The position numbers were made by a program, and so were the translations under genes. Under the pieces are notes generated by a model. The model saw nothing but the letters and a program-made list of their open reading frames with translations, searched no databases and was not told the DNA's origin. A stretch of DNA of 64,000 nt from Alviniconcha marisindica. Lineage: Eukaryota; Mollusca; Gastropoda; Provannidae. Where the stretch lies: positions 576,001 to 640,000 of the forward strand of contig JABMCL010001766.1 in the NCBI GenBank assembly GCA_018857735.1, given 5' to 3'. Of the stretch, positions 58,858 through 64,000 are shown piece by piece. The stretch's first letter is position 1, and each line of letters begins with the position of its first letter.

Positions 58858-58904
58858 GCGTGTAGCAACGCTTTGTGCGAAGAAACAAAATAATTAAAGC
58901 GGAA

Positions 58905-58936
<32 letters not shown>

Positions 58937-59385
58937 AGGAAGAATTCTACAAATAAAAGAATTAACTCTAATAATCAGGCGCCACGTACCTACCTAACTT
59001 CTCCATATTTAGCCAAATTATTAACTGTCTGTGCCATTAGTCCAGCTCAGAAGCAATACTGGTATTGATCTGAAACTGACAATTGGAACATTAGCCCATA
59101 AATTGGTTCCACGCGCACACATGTCTAGTAAGCCTTGCATGGTACGTGCAACCAGCATTTTAGTTTCCAAATCGCGTAGCTAAGACGTAAAACATGCGGT
59201 CTTGCACGTGAGGTGGAGTTTGTATTGTAACACGATCACGTATGTATTACACCAATCATGCTACGCGCGCGTTTATAGTCGTTTGGCTGTAAGGTGAAGT
59301 TAAGTGAACCATGCTTTGTGCGAACTAAAGAAGCAAGCAAGCAAACCAACAAAAAGCCACAACAACAAAAACAAACAACAACAAT

Positions 59386-59387
<2 letters not shown>

Positions 59388-59466
<79 letters not shown>
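59388..59466. repeat. GA microsatellite
   Basis: About 38 uninterrupted GA units. Confidence 0.95.
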
Positions 59467-59469
<3 letters not shown>

Positions 59470-59826
59470 ACTGTGGAAATAACTTCAAAGACCAGACCAG
59501 ACACCGTCTGCCTACTAGAATTTGCTCGAAATAGCAAAATTATGAACCACATGTAGTTTGACTCCGGCTAAGGTGCAGTTTTGGTAGATGTGAAAACATC
59601 AGTGAAACAATAAGTCGAAGCCACTAACTGAAGTGGTCCAGGCAGTTTCACGTGAAAAAGAATGACAGAAATATTTTTCTTCTGCTTCTTCTTTTTTGTC
59701 GAAGACATCTTGGAAAGCAAATCAAAGGACGAAGTTTAAAATAGCACGCAGAATTTGGGGTTTGTGCGAATTAGCCTGGATGGGGGAACGGGCGCAGAAT
59801 TTTAAGTTTGGGCGCAGTCTGGTAGA

Positions 59827-59868
59827 GAGGAGGAGGAGGAGGAGGAGGAGGATGAGAGGGAGGAGGAG

Positions 59869-59921
<53 letters not shown>
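59827..59921. repeat. GGA/GA microsatellite
   Basis: (GGA)n merges into (GA)n; the LINE tail starts directly after it. Confidence 0.95.
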
Positions 59922-59924
<3 letters not shown>

Positions 59925-59934
59925 AGACAAGACA

Positions 59935-60330
59935 ATATATTTTATTGTCAGGCTCCGGCCCATAACAACAGGAGTGAACATTCAGGCAATTCGAATTCTC
60001 ATGGATCCAATGACGGACTTAAACTCAGTTTTCTAGTGTTTAAAGCTTTAAAAACGAAGGTGGATAATTTCTCTATGGTGGGTGCGTTCGTGCTAGCTAA
60101 TAATAAGGAAAATTTAAACATGGATGGTTGTCTATGGTACTTTGGTGGAATAAGTTCATCTCTCAAGGCTGTATACTTTGGACATACTAATAAAAAATGT
60201 ACTTCTGTTTCTGGCGTATTACAGAATGGACAATTTATATCCCTGTCGCGAGCAAAGGCTCTATCCTGTAGGTAATGGCATTTTAATGCAGACATTCCAA
60301 TTTTGAATCTAGTAAATACTCTCCGCACGC
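59935..60330 (-). mobile_element. 3' end of a non-LTR retrotransposon (LINE) ORF2, relic
   Basis: The minus strand encodes about 109 residues with CPFCNTPETEVHFLLVCPKY, a C-x2-C...H-x4-C module seen at the C-terminus of many LINE ORF2 proteins, after a KIGMSALKCHYLQ-type segment. Downstream, on the same strand, comes a short 3' UTR ending in an AATAAAATATATTGTC-type tail. There is no reverse transcriptase, so this is a 5'-truncated copy. GA tracts border both sides. Confidence 0.7.
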
Positions 60331-60336
60331 TTGTGT

Positions 60337-60337
<1 letters not shown>

Positions 60338-60432
<95 letters not shown>
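60338..60432. repeat. GA microsatellite between LINE relic and GPCR
   Basis: About 47 uninterrupted GA units on the other side of the LINE fragment from the tract at 59870-59921. Confidence 0.95.
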
Positions 60433-60435
<3 letters not shown>

Positions 60436-60588
60436 ACACACAGCTTAGCGAAGAATAAAGAAAGACTTTCGCCTTCAACAACAACAACAATAACAACAAA
60501 AACTGACAGCTCCAGATGTGTCCTCAGCATGTCGCCAACATCACCAATCTTCTGAACAAAAATTCCCTCTTGTAAAAAAAACTCCATC

Positions 60589-61006
60589 TCACTCGGACGT
60601 CGACCTTGGGCTGCGGTCGCTCATAGTGGGGGAGCTGCTGTTGGTGTGGACGTGAGAGACCTTGGCCACCTTGGTCGACTTGGTACCCGACTCGCTGCCA
60701 GAGAGAGCGAACCAGCCACAGCCCAAGCGATTCAGAACGACTTGGCGGAAACTACGGTTGGTGGTGATGTAGACAATACAATTGGCGGAGCTGTGCAGGT
60801 GAGCCAGCATGGTGAAGAAGAGGTGCAGCTCCACGGAGAGCTTCTGGTAGAAGTCGAAGACGATGACGATGCCGTAGGGGACCCAGCAGACCAGGAACAC
60901 GACAAAGATGCCCAGCAGCATCCGAGACGTGCGAAGGGTTTCCACCCAGGTCTTGCGGAGGCGGAACGGGTCACTGTCGTTGAAGATGTAGAGGTTGTAC
61001 TTGGTC
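60589..61006 (-). CDS. GPCR last coding exon (TM6, TM7, C-tail, stop)
   Basis: Acceptor ccgtttccag, then TKYNLYIFNDSDPFRLRKTW in intracellular loop 3, TM6 with CWVPYG, TM7, the tail and a TGA stop at 60589-60591. One leading base completes Arg with the previous exon. Confidence 0.93.
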
Positions 61007-61761
61007 CTGGAAACGGAGAGGTGTCAGTAATAAGACGTACAGTAGTTAATCAACACACTAGGGTGTTAATTAACACTCGAAAGTCGTCACACAAACACAA
61101 CAAAGACCCGAGTCACCTACGGTAATTCTCACCTGACGTGCGAGTAAACACCAAAAGTAACATCCTCAAAATCCACCACCTTACCTGTGGATGTGCCCGA
61201 CGACAGCACCGTACCTGTGGATGTGCCCGAAGACAGCACCTTACCTGTGGACGTGCCCGACGACAGCACCGTACCTGTGGATGTGCCCGAAGACAGCACT
61301 TTACCTGTGGATGTGTCCGACGACAGCACCTTACCCGTGGACGTGCCCGAAGACAGCGGCTTACCTGTAGATGTGCCTGAAGATGAGGATGTAGCAGAAG
61401 AGCATGGCGACAAGGGGCGTCAGGATGAGGCCGACTGAGACGAACATGGTGTAGGAGAACGAAGCGGTCCGGTCCCATATGCACTGGTGGCTCTTGGGGT
61501 CGAAGAAGTGGTCACCCCAGCCCAGGAAGTTGGGCGCCTCAAAGGAAAAGGCGGCGATCCAAACGAGAACGCAGGCGGCGATGGAGGTCTTGGCGGTGAA
61601 GACCTTGTCGTACACGGCGTTGTGGCAGATGAAGACGAAGCGATTGAGGGAGGCCAAAGTCAAGGACAGAAACGCGCAGAAGCACGCCGTCAGACAAATG
61701 GTGGCCACCGCCTCACAGAGCCACTTCTTGTCGTCAAACCAGCTTTCTCCCTTCACCACGG
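60589..61761 (-). CDS. Rhodopsin-like GPCR, partial (TM3 to C-terminus), melatonin-receptor-like
   Basis: Two exons encode about 271 residues of a class A seven-helix receptor of the plasma membrane. TM3 has WLCEAVATICLTACFCAFLS with the conserved disulfide Cys. At its end LNRFVFICH stands where DRY or NRY is usual; NR(Y/F).xICH resembles melatonin receptors. TM4 is around CVLVWIAAFSFEAPNFLGWG. ECL2 has CIW, and TM5 ends FCYILIFRHIY. TM6 carries CWVPYG. TM7 ends NCIVY in place of NPxxY, followed by a short helix 8 with TNRSFRQ and a Ser/Thr-rich tail with phosphorylation potential. The ligand cannot be told from sequence. TM1 and TM2 must lie upstream, beyond the right edge. An orphan receptor of the same superfamily (Moody/Tre1-like) is an alternative. 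Confidence 0.88.
61182..61364 (-). repeat. Six tandem copies of the GPCR TM5 exon donor
   Basis: 30-bp units, on the minus strand GGGCACGTCCACAG, GTAAGGTGCTGTCGTC. The first part copies the exon end GGCACATCTACAG and the second the real intron start GTAAGCCGCTGTCTTC. Confidence 0.93.
61365..61761 (-). CDS. GPCR exon with TM3-TM5
   Basis: Acceptor gctgggatttcag, then VVKGESWFDDKKWLCEAV. It ends FRHIY plus two bases before GTAAG. Starting with two bases, it needs an upstream exon ending with one base. Both its splice sites are flanked by tandem arrays built from those junctions. Confidence 0.92.
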
Positions 61762-61764
61762 CTG

Positions 61765-62530
61765 AAATCCCAGCAAGCAACATGCAGACTATGGGATCGT
61801 ATAAAACAATTTGCAGTCGGGCTGGAAATGAACTAATTTGTTCCCTTCACCACGGCTCAAATCTCAGTAAGCAACTTACAGGCTATATGTGATCGTACAA
61901 AACTCCTTGCTTTCGGGGTGAAATGAACCAACTTTTTCCCTTCACCACGGCTCAAATCCCAGCAAGCAAACTACAGACTATGTGATTGTATGGCACAGTC
62001 GTCGGGGTGGAAATGAACCACCTTCCTCTCTTCACCACGGCTCAAATCCCAGCAAGCAAACTACAGACTATGTGATTGTATGGCATAGTCATCGGGGTGG
62101 AAATGAACCACCTTCCTCTCTTCACCACGGCTCAGATCCCAGCAAGCAAACTACAGACTATGTGATTGTATGGCATAGTCGTCGGGGTGGAAATGAACCA
62201 GCTTCCTCTCTTCACCACGGCTCAGATCCCAGCAAGCAAACTACAGACTATGTGATTGTATGGCATAGTCGTCGGGGTGGAAATGAACCAGCTTCCTCTC
62301 TTCACCACGGCTCAGATCCCAGCAAGCAAACTACAGACTATGTGATTGTATGGCACAGTCGTCGTGGTGGACATGAACCAGCTTCCTCTCTTCACCACGG
62401 CTCAGATCCAAGCAAGCAAACTACAGACTATGTGATTGTATGGCACAGTCGTCGGGGTGGAAATGAACCAGCTTCCTCTCTTCACCACGGCTCAGATCTC
62501 AGCAAGCAGCTTATAGACTATGTGATCGTA
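61765..62530 (-). repeat. About eight tandem copies of the GPCR TM3 exon acceptor
   Basis: 90-bp units. On the minus strand each holds GCTTGCTGGGATCTGAG, CCGTGGTGAAGAG and GTTCATTTCC. The CCGTGGTGAAGGGA part copies the first bases of the exon (CCGTGGTGAAGGGAGAAAGC). Many copies have changed the acceptor CAG to GAG. The long plus-strand open frame here is an artefact. Confidence 0.93.
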
Positions 62531-63169
62531 TAAAACTCCTCGAAGTCGAGGTGGGACATTTTCTGCAAACGGGACATTGTCGGACCAGGCACGATACTAT
62601 TGTTCGACCAGGTGGGTCCGTTAAATTTCGACAACGAATTTCAATCAAACCAGTTAACTACACAGAAACGTTGGGAAGTTGTTACACTTGCCAAGACTGA
62701 CGAGTATGTTGCATGAGAGGTGTATCAGTATAAATGCAGCTGGCATGTGATAATGATGATGACGACGATGATGATGATGATGACAATTCTCGTTGTTCTT
62801 GCGCTTTATTTCCATGCTCCTTTTAACTTGCAGATGACAGGGGCTTGGATCAGAGAAATCAAATTGAATGCATGCCGAATAACGGGACTGGAATGTTTGG
62901 AATGTCTTTGCACGTGTCGGGGAGCATGAAATGCGCGCGCGGAAAAAGGTGACGTCAATGCAGTTTAATACATGACGGCGAGGCGGCCACGGGTTCTCTG
63001 TCTCTTGTTGCTTATGAAAACGGCTTAGTGATATTTGTTTATTTGATTTTGAAACTATATTCCGTTCTTTTGCGCAATAGTTGTCAATGAAAGGTCTGAC
63101 AGGGGCCAAGGGCTCCGTCTCTAGATACTTGTGAAAATGACTTAGTCTTAATTGTTTATTTGATCTGAA

Positions 63170-63738
63170 ATGAAAGGTCTAGCTCTCACCAATCGCATAT
63201 ACGGGATAAGCAACGGTGGTAACACAAATATGAGAGAGAGAGCCAACAGATTTTATTGAAAGGTCTAGCTCCCACCACCTTGAGAGCTAGGTGGTGGCAA
63301 CACAGATCATGACACACACAGAGCCAGTGCATTTTAACGAAAGGTCTAGCTCTCACCAATGACACACTTGGGATCAGCAAATGTGGCAACACAAATCATA
63401 TTACACAGAGAGCCAGTGCATTTTAACGAAAGGTCTAGCTCTCACCAATGACACACATGGGATAAGCAACGGTGGTAACATAGATAACAGAGAGGACCAA
63501 CAGATTTTATTGAAAGGTCTAGCTCTCACCAATGACACACATGGGATAAGCAACGGTGGTAACATAGATAACAGAGAGGACCAACAGATTTTATTGAAAG
63601 GTCTAGCTCTCACCAATAACACACATGGGATAAGCAACGGTGGTAACATAGATAACAGAGAGGACCAACAGATTTTATTGAAAGGTCTAGCTCTCACCAA
63701 TAACACACATGGGATCAGCAATGGCGGCAACACAGATA

Positions 63739-63811
<73 letters not shown>

Positions 63812-63812
63812 C

Positions 63813-63843
<31 letters not shown>

Positions 63844-64000
63844 GAGAGCCGATGAATTGGACTGAAAGGTCTAGCTCTCACCAATAACACGTATGGGATC
63901 AGCAACGACGGTAACACTGACATCCGAGAGATCCAACAGAGTTTATTGAAAGGTATAGCTTTCATCAATGACACACATGGCATGAACAATATCGGCAACA
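63170..64000 (-). repeat. 84-bp tandem array with donor-like sites, running off the right edge
   Basis: About ten units. On the minus strand: CCCATGTGTGTCATTG, GTGAGAGCTAGACCTTTC, AATAAAATCTGTTGG. Each has a good donor (GTGAGA). The unit nearest the edge reads GTTGCCGATATTGTTCATGC, in frame VADIVHAMCVI plus one base, which looks like TM2 of a receptor. A GA/GACA tract interrupts at 63740-63845. Confidence 0.9.

Larger units (their letters stand above)
51981..59934. other. Intergenic region between ACSM and the GPCR
   Basis: Family B repeats, three copies of a 110-150 bp repeat, long microsatellites and a SINE tail. AATAAA-type signals occur near 52571 and 53936, but the synthetase poly(A) site cannot be fixed. 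No gene recognised. Confidence 0.6.

Noticed and set aside
61982..62533. 183-residue plus-strand open frame
   Set aside because: It is the 90-bp acceptor array read on the other strand; period 30 residues, no independent coding signal.
62654..63109. 151-residue minus-strand frame as the GPCR N-terminal exon
   Set aside because: No transmembrane helix or TM1/TM2 motif; His-rich part comes from an ATG/ATC repeat.
63381..63887. 168-residue plus-strand open frame and minus counterparts
   Set aside because: It is the 84-bp array plus a GA/GACA microsatellite; open only because the unit length is divisible by three.

Overview
This is eukaryotic DNA: short coding exons separated by introns of about 0.1 to 3 kb, all with splice sites, in AT-rich sequence full of microsatellites, homopolymer tracts, minisatellites and SINE/LINE debris. 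Protein families, tRNA-derived repeats and repeat style suggest an animal, most likely a lophotrochozoan and probably a gastropod mollusc. The species assignment is inference.

Three genes can be built exon by exon with consistent reading phases. (1) Minus strand, 31159 down to 16094: unkempt (unk), an RNA-binding protein with six CCCH zinc fingers. Fourteen coding exons (2277 bp, 759 codons) run from the ATG through all six fingers, the linker and the C-terminal coiled coil. The terminal RING-type exon was not found. (2) Plus strand, 37174 to 51399: a medium-chain acyl-CoA synthetase (ACSM family), complete in sixteen coding exons (1842 bp, 613 residues) with a mitochondrial-type leader and every adenylation motif. 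(3) Minus strand, 61761 down to 60589: the TM3-to-C-terminus part of a rhodopsin-like GPCR resembling melatonin-receptor-like families. Its 5' exon lies beyond the right edge. unk and the synthetase are divergent, with about 6 kb between their start codons.

Layout: 1-16 kb is AT-rich with minisatellites and SINE tails; 16-31 kb is unk; 31.2-37.1 kb is the GC-richer divergent intergenic region with a full tRNA-derived SINE and a local excess of ACTG-type words; 37-51.4 kb is the synthetase; 51.4-60.6 kb is intergenic with a repeat array after the stop codon, microsatellites and a LINE tail; 60.6-64 kb is the GPCR and its repeat-filled introns.

The most striking feature is that many intronic tandem arrays are amplified splice junctions. 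Each unit holds the last (or first) 15-60 bases of the neighbouring exon, the 5' or 3' splice site, and a short piece of intron, repeated 2 to about 11 times into the intron. I see this at about ten junctions in all three genes. Both ends of one synthetase intron appear filled this way. The array at the right edge may be a copy of the missing TM2 exon of the GPCR; its reading phase fits. No joint pathway is implied for the three genes.
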